A DNA stretch of 64,000 nucleotides from NCBI RefSeq assembly GCF_014694385.1, contig NZ_JAAOCA010000012.1, forward strand, positions 1 through 64,000, read 5' to 3'. The position numbers were made by a program, and so were the translations under genes. Below, one piece after another: positions 37,435-46,664 of this stretch. This DNA comes from Pseudomonas typographi (GTDB lineage: Bacteria > Pseudomonadota > Gammaproteobacteria > Pseudomonadales > Pseudomonadaceae). How positions within the stretch are numbered: the first letter of the stretch is position 1; each line of letters starts with the position of its first letter. The notes under the pieces were generated by a model that did not search any database, was not told the DNA's origin, and saw nothing but the letters and a program-made list of their open reading frames with translations.

Positions 37435-38115
37435 ATGACTAAGCCCGTGAAATTGCCCTTTTCGGAAAAATACGACCGCGCCCATGCACAGCGTTATTTT
37501 CACAAGCACCAGGCCAACCTGTCACGGCGGCTGTCGCACTACCGCGAGCTGCAATTGGCGCGCAAGGCCGTGGCGTTGGCCGGTGACCCAGGGCTGGTAC
37601 TCGACCTGCCCTGCGGTGCCGGGCGCTTTTGGCCGATGCTCGCGGAAAAAACCGGGCGGGCGATCATCGGCGCGGACAACTCTGCCGGCATGCTCGACGC
37701 TGCCTGTACCTCGCAGCCGCCCGAGGTGGTGGCGCGGGTAAGCCCGTTGCAAACGTCGGCCTTTGGCATAGACCTACCCGCCAACGCCGTCGACAGCATC
37801 TTTTGCATGCGCTTGATGCACCACATTGGCGACCCGCAGAACCGCGCGACCATCCTCCAGGAGTTCCACCGGGTCACCCGCGACAGCGTCATCCTGTCGA
37901 TGTGGGTCGACGGCAACTTCAAGGCCTACAAACGCCAGCGCAGTGAAGCCCGCCGCGTGGCCGCAGGCAAGGCGCGCGATTATCAGAACCGCTTCGTGAT
38001 CCGCCGCGACGTCGCGGAGGCGGAATTCGAAGCGGCGGGGTTCCGCATCCAAAACCGCCTGGATTTCATCCCGCTGTATGCGATGTGGCGGGTGTATGTG
38101 TTGCGTAAGCAATAA
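37435..38115 (+). CDS. Class I SAM-dependent methyltransferase
   Basis: The 226-residue protein has a Rossmann-type methyltransferase fold. Motif I is LVLDLPCGAGRFWPML, followed by an acidic-to-loop region IIGADNSAGML and the motif IV-like SIFCMRLMHHI. The substrate is not evident. The ATG at 37435 is chosen because GAAGG lies nine bases before it; another ATG at 37426 overlaps that site. It is divergent from muxA across 258 bases and convergent with gdhB. Confidence 0.85.
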   Translation: MTKPVKLPFSEKYDRAHAQRYFHKHQANLSRRLSHYRELQLARKAVALAGDPGLVLDLPCGAGRFWPMLAEKTGRAIIGADNSAGMLDAACTSQPPEVVARVSPLQTSAFGIDLPANAVDSIFCMRLMHHIGDPQNRATILQEFHRVTRDSVILSMWVDGNFKAYKRQRSEARRVAAGKARDYQNRFVIRRDVAEAEFEAAGFRIQNRLDFIPLYAMWRVYVLRKQ

Positions 38116-38139
38116 GCGGCACGCTATGCGGCGGCCGCC

Positions 38140-38196
38140 TGCAAAGCCTAAGCGGCGGTCGCGCGCGCAGGCGCGCCTTGCCGCTTGGGCTTTGCA
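38140..38196. terminator. Long hairpin between the methyltransferase gene and gdhB
   Basis: A 17-base arm at 38140-38156 (TGCAAAGCCTAAGCGGC) pairs with 38180-38196 with a single G/U-type mismatch. The loop is itself GC-rich and can pair (GCGCGC on both sides). It lies between two convergent stops and probably blocks read-through in both directions, though T-tracts are missing. A smaller repeat, GGCGCC/GGCGCC, follows at 38199-38214. Confidence 0.6.
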
Positions 38197-38204
38197 AGGC
38201 GCCG

Positions 38205-41200
38205 TCAGGCGCCGGGGCTGAGGGCCAGGTCCGCCAATTCCCGGTTGGCCACGGCATACATGGCATAGTCGGTCCCGCTGGCGCCGCGGATGTCGTCGAG
38301 CATCGCCCGCCAGCGCTGCACAGGCAGGCGATGCTGTTCAAGCCACAACGCCACCCGCTCATCCACCTGCCCAGGCGCATCGGCCATTTGCAATGCGGCG
38401 ATGGTGATGGCCCGCTGTTGCAGGTCGAGGTCATCGCGGAACGCTTCGCGCGCCAAGGCTTGCCAGTTGCTTTGCACCGGCAAGCCACTGATCTGTTGCA
38501 GGTACCAGTTCAGGTCTAGCGCAGCGCCCATGGCGAAGTACGCCTTGGCCACCAGTGCCGGGTCCTGGCCGGTCACATCCGAAGCCTCGATGATCGGCAG
38601 CAGCGTGTACAGGTGGCTGGTGCCGGCGACCATGCGCGCCAATAATTCTGGCACACCGGCATCGACGTAAGCCTGGTAGCGTTGCGCCCACAGTTCGCGG
38701 GTTTGCCCTTGCAATAGCTCGTTGAGCTTAAGCCCCAGCGCCGCCAAGTGCGGCCCGAAGTGCGCGACGTCGCGGCCAGCATTCAGGTCGCTTCTGCGGT
38801 TGCGCAGGAACCAGCGGGTGGCGCGGCGGCCCAGGCGCATCAGTTCTTCCATCAGCTTGAGCTGGATATCGGCCGGCACCTGGTAATCCAGCGCTTCGAT
38901 TTGGCGAAACCAATGCGGCAAATGGAAGATGTCCCGCACCACCACATACGCCCCGGCCACGCTCGCCGCGCTCATACCCGCGGATTCCTTCAACCGTTGC
39001 ACGAAGGTAATGCCCATGGTGTTGACCAAATCGTTGGCGATCTGGGTGCTGACGATTTCCCGCTTCAGGCGGTGGCGGTGCATCGCTTCACGATAGGGCT
39101 GCGCCAGGCTCTGAGGGAAGGCGCTTTCGATGTCGCGGGCCAGGTAGTCGTCGTCGGGTACCGTCGACTTGAGCAGGGTTTCCTTAAGGTCGATCTTGGC
39201 GTAGGAAATCAGCACGCACAGTTCGGCACGGGTCAGCCCCTGGCCGGCTGCCGCGCGCTCGGCGAGCACGTCCTCGGCGGGCAGGAACTCGATGGCGCGG
39301 TCGAGTTTGCCGCGGCTTTCGAGGTCGACCATCAGCCGCTTGTACTCCGGCAACCGCTCATGGGCGCGGCGCGCCGCCAGCGACAGCGCCTGGGTTTGCT
39401 TGTAGTTGTTGCCCAACACCAGGTGCGCCACCTCGTCGGTCATGCTGCCCAGCAGTTGGTTGCGCTGCTTCTCGGTCATGTCGCCGGCGGCCACTGCTTC
39501 GTTAAGCAGAACCTTGATGTTCACCTCATGGTCGGAGCAGTCCACGCCGCCGGCGTTGTCGATGAAGTCGGTGTTGCAGGCGCCCCCGAGCAAGCCGAAC
39601 TCGACCCGGCCCAGTTGGGTCATGCCCAGGTTGCCGCCCTCGCCCACCACCTTGCAACGCAGTTCGTTGCCATTGACCCGCAACCCGTCGTTGGCCTTGT
39701 CGCCCACGTCGGCATGGCTTTCCTGGCTGGATTTCACGTAGGTGCCGATACCGCCATTCCAAAGCAGGTCTACCGGGGCCTTGAGGATTGCGTTGAGCAA
39801 TTCGTTGGGCGCCAAGCGGTCGGCCTGGATGTCGAAGCGGGCTTTGATCGGGGCGCTGATGGCGATGCTTTTGGCGCTGCGCAGGAACACACCGCCGCCC
39901 TCGGACATCACTTGGGTGTTGTAGTCGCTCCAGGCCGAGCGCGGCAGGTTGAACAGCCGCTGGCGCTCGGCGAAGCTGGCGGCTGGGTCGGGGTTGGGGT
40001 CGATAAAAATGTGTTGATGATTGAAGGCCGCCACCAACTGCAATTGGTCAGACATCAGCAGGCCGTTGCCGAACACGTCACCGGCCATGTCACCAATGCC
40101 CACCACGCTGATGCTTTGCTTTTGCACGTTCACGCCCAACTCGCGGAAATGCCGCTCTACCCCCACCCAGGCGCCGCGGGCAGTGATGCCCATGCCTTTA
40201 TGGTCGTAGCCAGCCGAGCCACCCGAGGCAAAGGCGTCGCCGAGCCAAAAACCGTAGTCGATAGCGATGCCGTTGGCGATGTCCGAAAAGGTGGCCGTGC
40301 CCTTGTCTGCCGCCACCACCAGGTAGGGGTCATCGGCATCATGGCGCACCACGTTGGCCGGTGGCAGCACTTCACCCTCTTTGAGGTTATCGGTGATGTC
40401 GAGCAGCCCGGAAATGAACAACCGGTAACAGGCGATCGCCTCGGCCTGTACCTCGTCGCGGCTGCCACCGGCAGGCAAGCGCCGGGGCACGAAGCCCCCC
40501 TTGGCGCCGACCGGTACGATCACCGAGTTTTTCACCTGCTGCGCCTTGACCAGGCCCAACACCTCGGTACGGAAGTCTTCTTCGCGATCGGACCAGCGCA
40601 GGCCGCCACGGGCAACCTTGCCGAAGCGCAAGTGCACGCCCTCCACCCGGGGGCTATATACGAAAATCTCGAACTTGGGCACCGGCTTGGGCAGCTCGGG
40701 GATCAGCTTGGGGTTGAACTTGAAGCTGAAGTAGCCTTTGTTTTGGCCGGCCGCGTCGGGCTGGTAGAAGTTGGTGCGCTGGGTGGCCTTGATCAGCTCG
40801 AGGTAGCGGCGCAGGATGCGGTCTTCGTTGAGCACCTGCACATCGTCCAGCGCACCGAGGATGGCCTGCTCCAGGCGCTGCTGCTTGTCGTCCAAGTCAT
40901 CGCCGGTGAGCTTGCGCGCCAGGTAGAAGCGGGTTTTGAACAGGCGGGTCAATTCACGCGCGATCGGCGCATGGTTGTTCAACGCCGCGGCGATGTAGCC
41001 CAGGTCGAAGCCCAGGCGGATTTGCTTGAGGTAGCGCGCATAGGCGCGCAACAACGCCACATCGCGCCACGGCAGGCCAGCGGTGAGTACCAAGCGGTTG
41101 AACGCGTCGTTTTCGGCATCGCCCTTGACGATGTGCACGAACGCATCCTGGAAGGTGTCGTTCAGTTGCTGCAGGTCGAGCTCGCGGCTATCGGCGCAGG

Positions 41201-43058
41201 TAAAGGCAAAATCGTGGATCCAGTACTCGCGCCCGCTCTTGTGGCGCAAGCGATAGGGGAACTCGCCGAGCACTCGCAAACCGAGGTTTTCCAAAATCGG
41301 CAGCACGTCCGACAGCGCCAACGGCTGGTCGGCCTGGTACAGCTTGCAGTGCAACAGGTGCTGGCCGCTCTGGGCCAGTGGCTGATAGAAACTCATCACC
41401 AGCGGGCGCGCATCGGCCAACGACAGCAAATGCTGCAAGTCGACCACCGCCGAATGCGGGGCGAAGCGTTCACGGTAGCCGGCCGGGAAGCCTTTGGGAA
41501 AGTCGGCCAGCAGGTGGGTACCTTGGGCTTCGCCGAAATTCTCGATCGCCAGGGCGTGGTAGTCGTCTTGCCATGAACGGCAGGCCTGCACCACTTCGCG
41601 CTCCAATTGCACCGGGTCGAGCTCCAGGCGCACCTTTGGGTCTACCCGCAAGATCAACTGCACTCGCGCCAGCACCGATTCGGAGAAGAACGTCCAGAAC
41701 TCGCAATCGCTGGCCTTCAGGCGCTCCATCAGTACCTGTTGGATTTTTTGCCGCACCTCGGTGGAGTACACCTCGCGCGGCACATAAGCCAGGCAATAAC
41801 AGAAGCGCCCGTAAGGGTCCATGCGCAGAAACACGCGGATCTTATTGCGCTCCTGGATCTGCACAATCGCCATGACCGTGCTGAACAGTTCATCCACCGG
41901 GGTTTGGAACAGGTCGTCGCGGGGCAACACTTCGAGCACCTGGGCCAGCTCCTTGCCCAGGTGCGCACGGGGGTCGAAGCCCGAGCGCCGTTCGATTTCG
42001 GCGACCTTGCTGCGCACGTAGGGGATGCGATGAACGCTTTGGCCATAAACGGCCGAGGTGTACAGGCCCATGAAACGACATTCACGCAGCACGCGGCCCT
42101 CAGCGTCGAGCTGGCGCACCGAGACGTAGTCCGGGTAGGCCGGGCGGTGTACCCGGCTGGGTTCGGCGGCCTTGGCGAACGAGAGCAGCAGCGGCGCATG
42201 CAGGTAATCCACCGCGTAGCCTTCCAGGTGCAAGTCATCGGCACCAAGGCCTGCGCGCAGCAAGCGGGCCAAACCGAGATAGGCGCTGTCGTCATAGACC
42301 AGTTGGCCGCCCTGGCCATCGGCATGGACCACGAATTCTTCATAACCCAGGAAGGTGAAGTGATTGTCGAGCAACCACTGCAGGAACGCCTTGGCCTCGT
42401 TCTTCTCGGCCGCCGACACTTTGGCATACGGCGTGGCGTCGACCAGGGCGAGCAGTTCCCCCACCTTGGCCTTCATCGGTTCGAAATCCTGGACTGCGGC
42501 GCGCACTTCTACCAGCACCTGCAGCAGTTCGTTGGCCAGCGCGGTCATCTGCGATGCATTGGCGCAGCGGTCGATCTCCAGGTACATCAGCGACTCATAG
42601 GCCACACCCGGCCCGGCGTCACCCTTGGGCAGCACTTCGAGCAACGCACCCGAGGCGTCACGGCGCACCGACAGTACCGTGGTTTGCAAGGTATGGATGC
42701 TGTAACCGCGGCGGTTGAGTTCGGTGCGCACCGAATCGACCAAAAACGGCAAGTCGTTGTGCAGCACTTCGACCACGCTGTGGGTAGACTGCCAGCCATG
42801 GCGTTCGTAGTCGGGGTTGTATACCCGCACCTGCGGCTGGCTGGCGTCGAAACGCTGCAGCAGGCGCCAGGCCGATAACGTACAGCCGGCCAAGTCAGGC
42901 AACCGGCGCTGGGTGAGTTCATCAAGGGAAATGATGCCGAAGAACTGCTCGGCGAACAGGGCTATTTGTGGCAAGGCCTGCTCACTGACATGTTGCGCCA
43001 GGACCGCTCTCAGTTGCTGCTGGAAGTCGGCTTTGCTGGCCGCGGTGAAGAACGCCAT
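38205..43058 (-). CDS. gdhB: NAD-specific glutamate dehydrogenase, large (GDH-180) type
   Basis: GdhB converts glutamate to 2-oxoglutarate and ammonia with NAD+, the catabolic route for glutamate and arginine in pseudomonads. The 1617-residue product matches the length of the P. aeruginosa enzyme (about 1620). N- and C-terminal regulatory parts flank a central catalytic domain with HLRFGKVARGGLRWSDREED and the nearby VGAKGGFV containing the catalytic Lys. The start at 43058 (MAFFTAASKADFQQQLRAVL) matches the family start and follows GCGGAG; an ATG at 43115 would add 19 odd residues. It is transcribed alone. Confidence 0.96.
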   Translation of the reverse strand: MAFFTAASKADFQQQLRAVLAQHVSEQALPQIALFAEQFFGIISLDELTQRRLPDLAGCTLSAWRLLQRFDASQPQVRVYNPDYERHGWQSTHSVVEVLHNDLPFLVDSVRTELNRRGYSIHTLQTTVLSVRRDASGALLEVLPKGDAGPGVAYESLMYLEIDRCANASQMTALANELLQVLVEVRAAVQDFEPMKAKVGELLALVDATPYAKVSAAEKNEAKAFLQWLLDNHFTFLGYEEFVVHADGQGGQLVYDDSAYLGLARLLRAGLGADDLHLEGYAVDYLHAPLLLSFAKAAEPSRVHRPAYPDYVSVRQLDAEGRVLRECRFMGLYTSAVYGQSVHRIPYVRSKVAEIERRSGFDPRAHLGKELAQVLEVLPRDDLFQTPVDELFSTVMAIVQIQERNKIRVFLRMDPYGRFCYCLAYVPREVYSTEVRQKIQQVLMERLKASDCEFWTFFSESVLARVQLILRVDPKVRLELDPVQLEREVVQACRSWQDDYHALAIENFGEAQGTHLLADFPKGFPAGYRERFAPHSAVVDLQHLLSLADARPLVMSFYQPLAQSGQHLLHCKLYQADQPLALSDVLPILENLGLRVLGEFPYRLRHKSGREYWIHDFAFTCADSRELDLQQLNDTFQDAFVHIVKGDAENDAFNRLVLTAGLPWRDVALLRAYARYLKQIRLGFDLGYIAAALNNHAPIARELTRLFKTRFYLARKLTGDDLDDKQQRLEQAILGALDDVQVLNEDRILRRYLELIKATQRTNFYQPDAAGQNKGYFSFKFNPKLIPELPKPVPKFEIFVYSPRVEGVHLRFGKVARGGLRWSDREEDFRTEVLGLVKAQQVKNSVIVPVGAKGGFVPRRLPAGGSRDEVQAEAIACYRLFISGLLDITDNLKEGEVLPPANVVRHDADDPYLVVAADKGTATFSDIANGIAIDYGFWLGDAFASGGSAGYDHKGMGITARGAWVGVERHFRELGVNVQKQSISVVGIGDMAGDVFGNGLLMSDQLQLVAAFNHQHIFIDPNPDPAASFAERQRLFNLPRSAWSDYNTQVMSEGGGVFLRSAKSIAISAPIKARFDIQADRLAPNELLNAILKAPVDLLWNGGIGTYVKSSQESHADVGDKANDGLRVNGNELRCKVVGEGGNLGMTQLGRVEFGLLGGACNTDFIDNAGGVDCSDHEVNIKVLLNEAVAAGDMTEKQRNQLLGSMTDEVAHLVLGNNYKQTQALSLAARRAHERLPEYKRLMVDLESRGKLDRAIEFLPAEDVLAERAAAGQGLTRAELCVLISYAKIDLKETLLKSTVPDDDYLARDIESAFPQSLAQPYREAMHRHRLKREIVSTQIANDLVNTMGITFVQRLKESAGMSAASVAGAYVVVRDIFHLPHWFRQIEALDYQVPADIQLKLMEELMRLGRRATRWFLRNRRSDLNAGRDVAHFGPHLAALGLKLNELLQGQTRELWAQRYQAYVDAGVPELLARMVAGTSHLYTLLPIIEASDVTGQDPALVAKAYFAMGAALDLNWYLQQISGLPVQSNWQALAREAFRDDLDLQQRAITIAALQMADAPGQVDERVALWLEQHRLPVQRWRAMLDDIRGASGTDYAMYAVANRELADLALSPGA

Positions 43059-43549
43059 CAATGGATTACTCCGCTGGGGATTATTTTTGATCGAGTGTGG
43101 TGCGCCAGGCGCCATGTTGCGCGTGCGCCTGGATACCCCACCCGGAGCCTCGCTGCGCGGGGCCCATCAGTTACCCATGATCTTGTTTTGATCAAGGCCT
43201 GGTAGAGAGTTCCTTTTATAGGGCCATGAAACCGGCAGTGGCCCTACAAAAGCCGCCCAGCTTAACGAGGCGCTTGCAACAGGGTCTTGCGCTGGCGCGA
43301 CAAATTCGGTCATCGCCGTGTTGTACGACCTCCGCCCCCTCTCGACAGCCTGCCGGGCTCTTGGCAAACTCGGCTGCCACACTGCATGTCACCAACCGTC
43401 GGCCTTCGGGAGCCATGGCGGTACGCCGTGTGTCCAATCGTCGGTCCTTTGCCGCTCGCGAGCCACCATGCCCTTGCACTGCTTCATGTTCAGCATCGCC
43501 GCCGGCGGGTTACGCCAAGCGCGGGCGCGGCCGCACCCGGGCGGTGCCC
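43059..43549. other. Intergenic region between gdhB and the diguanylate cyclase gene
   Basis: This 491-base gap between divergent genes should contain both promoters. I see no gene: open frames on either strand have codon use and composition unlike the neighbours. It holds one clear element, the palindrome at 43219-43246. Confidence 0.5.
43219..43246. promoter_or_regulatory. Perfect eight-base inverted repeat upstream of gdhB
   Basis: TAGGGCCA (43219-43226) and TGGCCCTA (43239-43246) are exact reverse complements separated by 12 bases. No T-tract follows on either strand, so a regulator-binding site is more likely than a terminator. It lies 161 bases before the gdhB start. The regulator is unknown. 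Confidence 0.45.
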
Positions 43550-44917
43550 ATGCGACCCTACATCGAAAACGGTGGTAAGCCCTTGAGCCCCCCCGTACAC
43601 GACCCCACACACGCCACGATGGGCCGCGAGCGCCCACTCGGCCACCGCTTGGTGGTGGCCACGCTGTGTTTTTGCCTGTTGTTCACGGTCGCCACGGTAA
43701 GCCTTCGCACCTGGTTCGCCTGGCATTCGGGGCGGGCGAACATGGCCGCCGAGCTGAACCTGGTCGATCAAATATTCCAGGGGCCGTTGGCCAAGGCCGT
43801 GTGGGAGTTGGACAGCGACAGCTTGGATGCCCAGCTCGACAGCGTAGCCCAGGCCGCCCCGGTCGGCCGGGTGACCTTGCATATCGCGCGGCCCGGCCGC
43901 GATGATGAAGTATTGCTGCGCCAGCGCGCCGCTTTCACTGGCGTGGGCGCGGCACCGGCGCTGCTCAAGGAGTTAGCCGTCAGCCCGTACCCAGGTGCCC
44001 ACTTGGTCGTCGGCACGTTGTTTTTGGAAGGTGACCCCAACCTGCTATGGCATCGCCTGTGGCGAGAGCTGGCCTTTATCATCACTACCCAACTGGTGCA
44101 ATCGGTGGCGCTGGCGGGGCTGATCATGATGATGTTCAACCGCCTGGTCACCGTGCACGTGCGGCATATCGCCCGCCACCTGGGCGAACTGACCCCACAG
44201 ACGCTGGGTACGCCGCTGCGCCTGGAACGCCTGGGTACGCGCAACGACGAACTCGACCTGTTGCAGAACGGCATCAACCACTTGCAAGCCAGCATGGGCA
44301 CCTACCTGGCACGCCAGCGTCGCGCCGAGCAGGCGCTGGCCCACAGCCGCGACCAACTGGCCGAACAGGTAGACGCCCGCACCGCCGAACTCAAGGCCGC
44401 CAACGCCAGCCTACACGCGTTGTCGCGCCACGACCCGTTGACTGGCCTCGCCAACCGCCGTTATTTCGACGAAGTCAAAGAGACCGAATTTCGCCGTGCC
44501 GTGCGCAGCGAGCAACCGCTGGCGGTGCTGATGTGCGATGTCGACTACTTCAAGGCCTACAACGACCACCACGGCCATGGGCAGGGCGATGAATGCCTTA
44601 AGTTGATCGCGGGCGTCATGCAGCACTTGTTCAACCGAACCGGCGAGCTGTGCGCTCGCCTGGGCGGGGAAGAGTTCGCGGTGGTGTTGCCGTCGCATAA
44701 CAATGCCCAGGCGCGGCTGGCGGCAGAACGCTTGCGCCAAGGGATCGTGGCGTTGGCCCTGCCCCACGGCGCGTCGCCCGTGGCGCAATGGGTGACACTG
44801 AGCATCGGCATCGCCCAGTTGGATGCGACCATGACCGGTTTCGACCAATTGCTGCAGCGTGCCGACCAGGCGCTGTATCGCGCCAAGGCCGACGGCCGCG
44901 ACCGGGTACACTCGTAA
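43550..44917 (+). CDS. Membrane-bound diguanylate cyclase (GGDEF)
   Basis: The enzyme makes cyclic di-GMP from two GTP. The 455-residue product has a membrane helix at about residues 33-53, a periplasmic region of about 110 residues, a second helix (FIITTQLVQSVALAGLIMMM), a HAMP-like and coiled-coil linker, and a GGDEF domain from HDPLTGLANRR (about residue 290) onward. The active-site motif is GGEEF at 372-376, intact. The inhibitory RxxD site just upstream is missing (the residues read RTGELCAR), so product inhibition is probably weak. The start is uncertain: 43550 or the ATG at 43619, neither with a strong ribosome-binding site. The sensed signal is unknown. Confidence 0.88.
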   Translation: MRPYIENGGKPLSPPVHDPTHATMGRERPLGHRLVVATLCFCLLFTVATVSLRTWFAWHSGRANMAAELNLVDQIFQGPLAKAVWELDSDSLDAQLDSVAQAAPVGRVTLHIARPGRDDEVLLRQRAAFTGVGAAPALLKELAVSPYPGAHLVVGTLFLEGDPNLLWHRLWRELAFIITTQLVQSVALAGLIMMMFNRLVTVHVRHIARHLGELTPQTLGTPLRLERLGTRNDELDLLQNGINHLQASMGTYLARQRRAEQALAHSRDQLAEQVDARTAELKAANASLHALSRHDPLTGLANRRYFDEVKETEFRRAVRSEQPLAVLMCDVDYFKAYNDHHGHGQGDECLKLIAGVMQHLFNRTGELCARLGGEEFAVVLPSHNNAQARLAAERLRQGIVALALPHGASPVAQWVTLSIGIAQLDATMTGFDQLLQRADQALYRAKADGRDRVHS

Positions 44918-44954
44918 AAGCAGCCGGGGCCACGACGCTTGGCCCGCGGCGGAA

Positions 44955-45737
44955 TTACAATGCCGGGCGCAATTGCTCCAGCAACCAGGCATGCAGTACC
45001 GGGTCACCGGCGGCCACCACCGCGCCGCCGTGCTGGGCGGTGCCGCCGTCCCAGGCGGTCATGCAGCCACCGGCGGCTTCGATGATGGGTATCAATGCCT
45101 GCACATCATAGGGCTTGAGGTTGTCTTCGATGACCACATCGACCAGGCCCATGGCGAGCATGCAGTAGGCGTAACAGTCGCCGCCGTAACGGGTCATGCG
45201 CGCTTGGCCGCTAAGGGTATCGAACACCGCCTTGCGGCTGGGGATGTCGAACAGTTGCGGCGAGGTGCTCATCAGCACGGCGTCGGCCAGGCTCGCGCAG
45301 CGGCGCGTGTGCAACCGCTGCTCGCCGAGCCAGGCGCCTTCGGCGCTGCCCACGAAGCGTTCGCCGGTGAACGGCTGGCTCATCACCCCCAGCACGGGCC
45401 GGGTGCCGTCGTTCAGGGCGATCAACGTGCCCCACAGCGGCAGGCCGGTGATGAAGGCGCGCGTGCCGTCGATGGGGTCCAGGACCCAGGTCAGCGGCGA
45501 ACTGCCCGGCTCCTCGCCGTACTCTTCACCGAGAATGCCATGCTCGGGGTAGCGCGCGTGAATCAACGCGCGCATCGCCTGTTCGGCGCCCTTATCGGCC
45601 AGGGTCACCGGGTCGAAGCCGCCCTCAAGCTTGTTTTCCACCGCATGGCGAGTGCGAAAGTGCGGCAATGCGGCGTTCGCAGCGGCCTGTGCCAAGGTTT
45701 CTGCAAAGGCGCGCAATTCGGCGAGGGGCAAGGGCAT
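44955..45737 (-). CDS. hisN: Histidinol-phosphatase, inositol monophosphatase family
   Basis: HisN removes the phosphate from L-histidinol phosphate in histidine synthesis. The 260-residue product has the Mg-binding motifs of the inositol monophosphatase fold: GEEYGEE, WVLDPIDGTRAFITGLPLWG and a C-terminal KPYDVQALIPIIEAAGG. The DGTRAFITG version is typical of the HisN subgroup and not of inositol or FBP phosphatases. It stands apart from other his genes, which is usual for this enzyme. It lies 44 bases from aztC on the same strand. Confidence 0.88.
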   Translation of the reverse strand: MPLPLAELRAFAETLAQAAANAALPHFRTRHAVENKLEGGFDPVTLADKGAEQAMRALIHARYPEHGILGEEYGEEPGSSPLTWVLDPIDGTRAFITGLPLWGTLIALNDGTRPVLGVMSQPFTGERFVGSAEGAWLGEQRLHTRRCASLADAVLMSTSPQLFDIPSRKAVFDTLSGQARMTRYGGDCYAYCMLAMGLVDVVIEDNLKPYDVQALIPIIEAAGGCMTAWDGGTAQHGGAVVAAGDPVLHAWLLEQLRPAL

Positions 45738-45781
45738 GGCGGGTCTCCAACGATTCGTGCGGGCATGCTGCCTGAAACTGC

Positions 45782-46651
45782 TCAGTGCGCCAAGGCCCTG
45801 CCCAAGGTTTCGATATTGCTGCGGGAAAACCCCAGGTAAGTACTGGCCGGACCACTGGCGGCCAGCGCATCGGAATACAACGTACCACCCATACGGGCGC
45901 CGCTTTCGCTAGCCACCTGCTGGAGCAGGCGAGGGTCGGCAATGTTCTCCAGGAACACTGCCTTGATATGCTGCTCGCGGATTTGCCGTACCAGGTTAGC
46001 CACATCTGCCGCGCTCGGCTCGCGCTCGGTGGAGATGCCCTGCGGGGCGATGAACTGGATACCATACGCCTGGCCCAGGTAACCGAAGGCGTCATGGGAG
46101 GTGACGATGCGCTTGTTGCCCGGTGGCAAGCTTTCGAAGGTGTGCTGGGCCAGCGCCAGCAGCGCGTCGATGTTGGCCACATAGGCGTCATGGTTACGCT
46201 GGTAGGCCGCGGCGTGGACAGGGTCCACGTGCTGTAGGCCATGCAGGATGTTCGCCGCATAAATGCGCGCATTGGCCAGGCTGTTCCAGGCGTGCGGGTC
46301 GGGAACGGTCTGGCCGCCTTCTTTCAGGGTACGCGGTAGCACGCCTTCACTGGCCTTCACCTGCCGGGCGTGGGTTTCACTGCTGGCGATCAGGCGGTCG
46401 AGCCACGGCTCGAATTGCAGGCCGTTTTCCACGATCAAGTCGGCTTGCTGCACATGGCGCCCATCGGCGGGGGTGGTTTCGTAGGTGTGGGCGTCCGAGT
46501 CGGGCCCAACAACATTGGTAAGCTCAATGTCCTCGCCACCGATCTGCTGGACCATATCGGCCAAAATGCTAAAGCTGGTCAATACCTTGACCGGTTCGCC
46601 CTGGGCCGCCAAGGGCAACACGAGGGCAAGCAATAACAGCGCGCAGCGCAT
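45782..46651 (-). CDS. aztC: Zinc ABC transporter substrate-binding protein, AztC type
   Basis: This periplasmic cluster A-I binding protein delivers zinc to the importer. The 289-residue product has a signal peptide (MRCALLLLALVLPLAAQG) and ligand segments AHTYETTP, PDPHAWNSL, VTSHDAFGYLG and NIADPRLLQQ, which supply His and Asp/Glu ligands. It lacks the long His-rich loop of ZnuA, which fits AztC. The start at 46651 follows AAGGAAA and lies 13 bases after the permease gene; a longer frame would overlap it. It is the third gene of the operon. Confidence 0.87.
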   Translation of the reverse strand: MRCALLLLALVLPLAAQGEPVKVLTSFSILADMVQQIGGEDIELTNVVGPDSDAHTYETTPADGRHVQQADLIVENGLQFEPWLDRLIASSETHARQVKASEGVLPRTLKEGGQTVPDPHAWNSLANARIYAANILHGLQHVDPVHAAAYQRNHDAYVANIDALLALAQHTFESLPPGNKRIVTSHDAFGYLGQAYGIQFIAPQGISTEREPSAADVANLVRQIREQHIKAVFLENIADPRLLQQVASESGARMGGTLYSDALAASGPASTYLGFSRSNIETLGRALAH

Positions 46652-46664
46652 GGGCGTTTCCTTA

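Noticed and set aside
38748..41576. A 942-codon open frame opposite gdhB
   Set aside because: It is a GC-bias shadow of gdhB; the His/Gln/Val-rich product has no recognisable domain.
43155..43200. An ANR/FNR box near TTGATCAAG upstream of gdhB
   Set aside because: Only one half-site fits; the TTGAT-N4-ATCAA spacing is not met.
43226..43549. An in-frame N-terminal extension of the diguanylate cyclase
   Set aside because: The extension is Arg/Ser/Cys-rich with no domain, lacks a ribosome-binding site and would put the first membrane helix far from the start.
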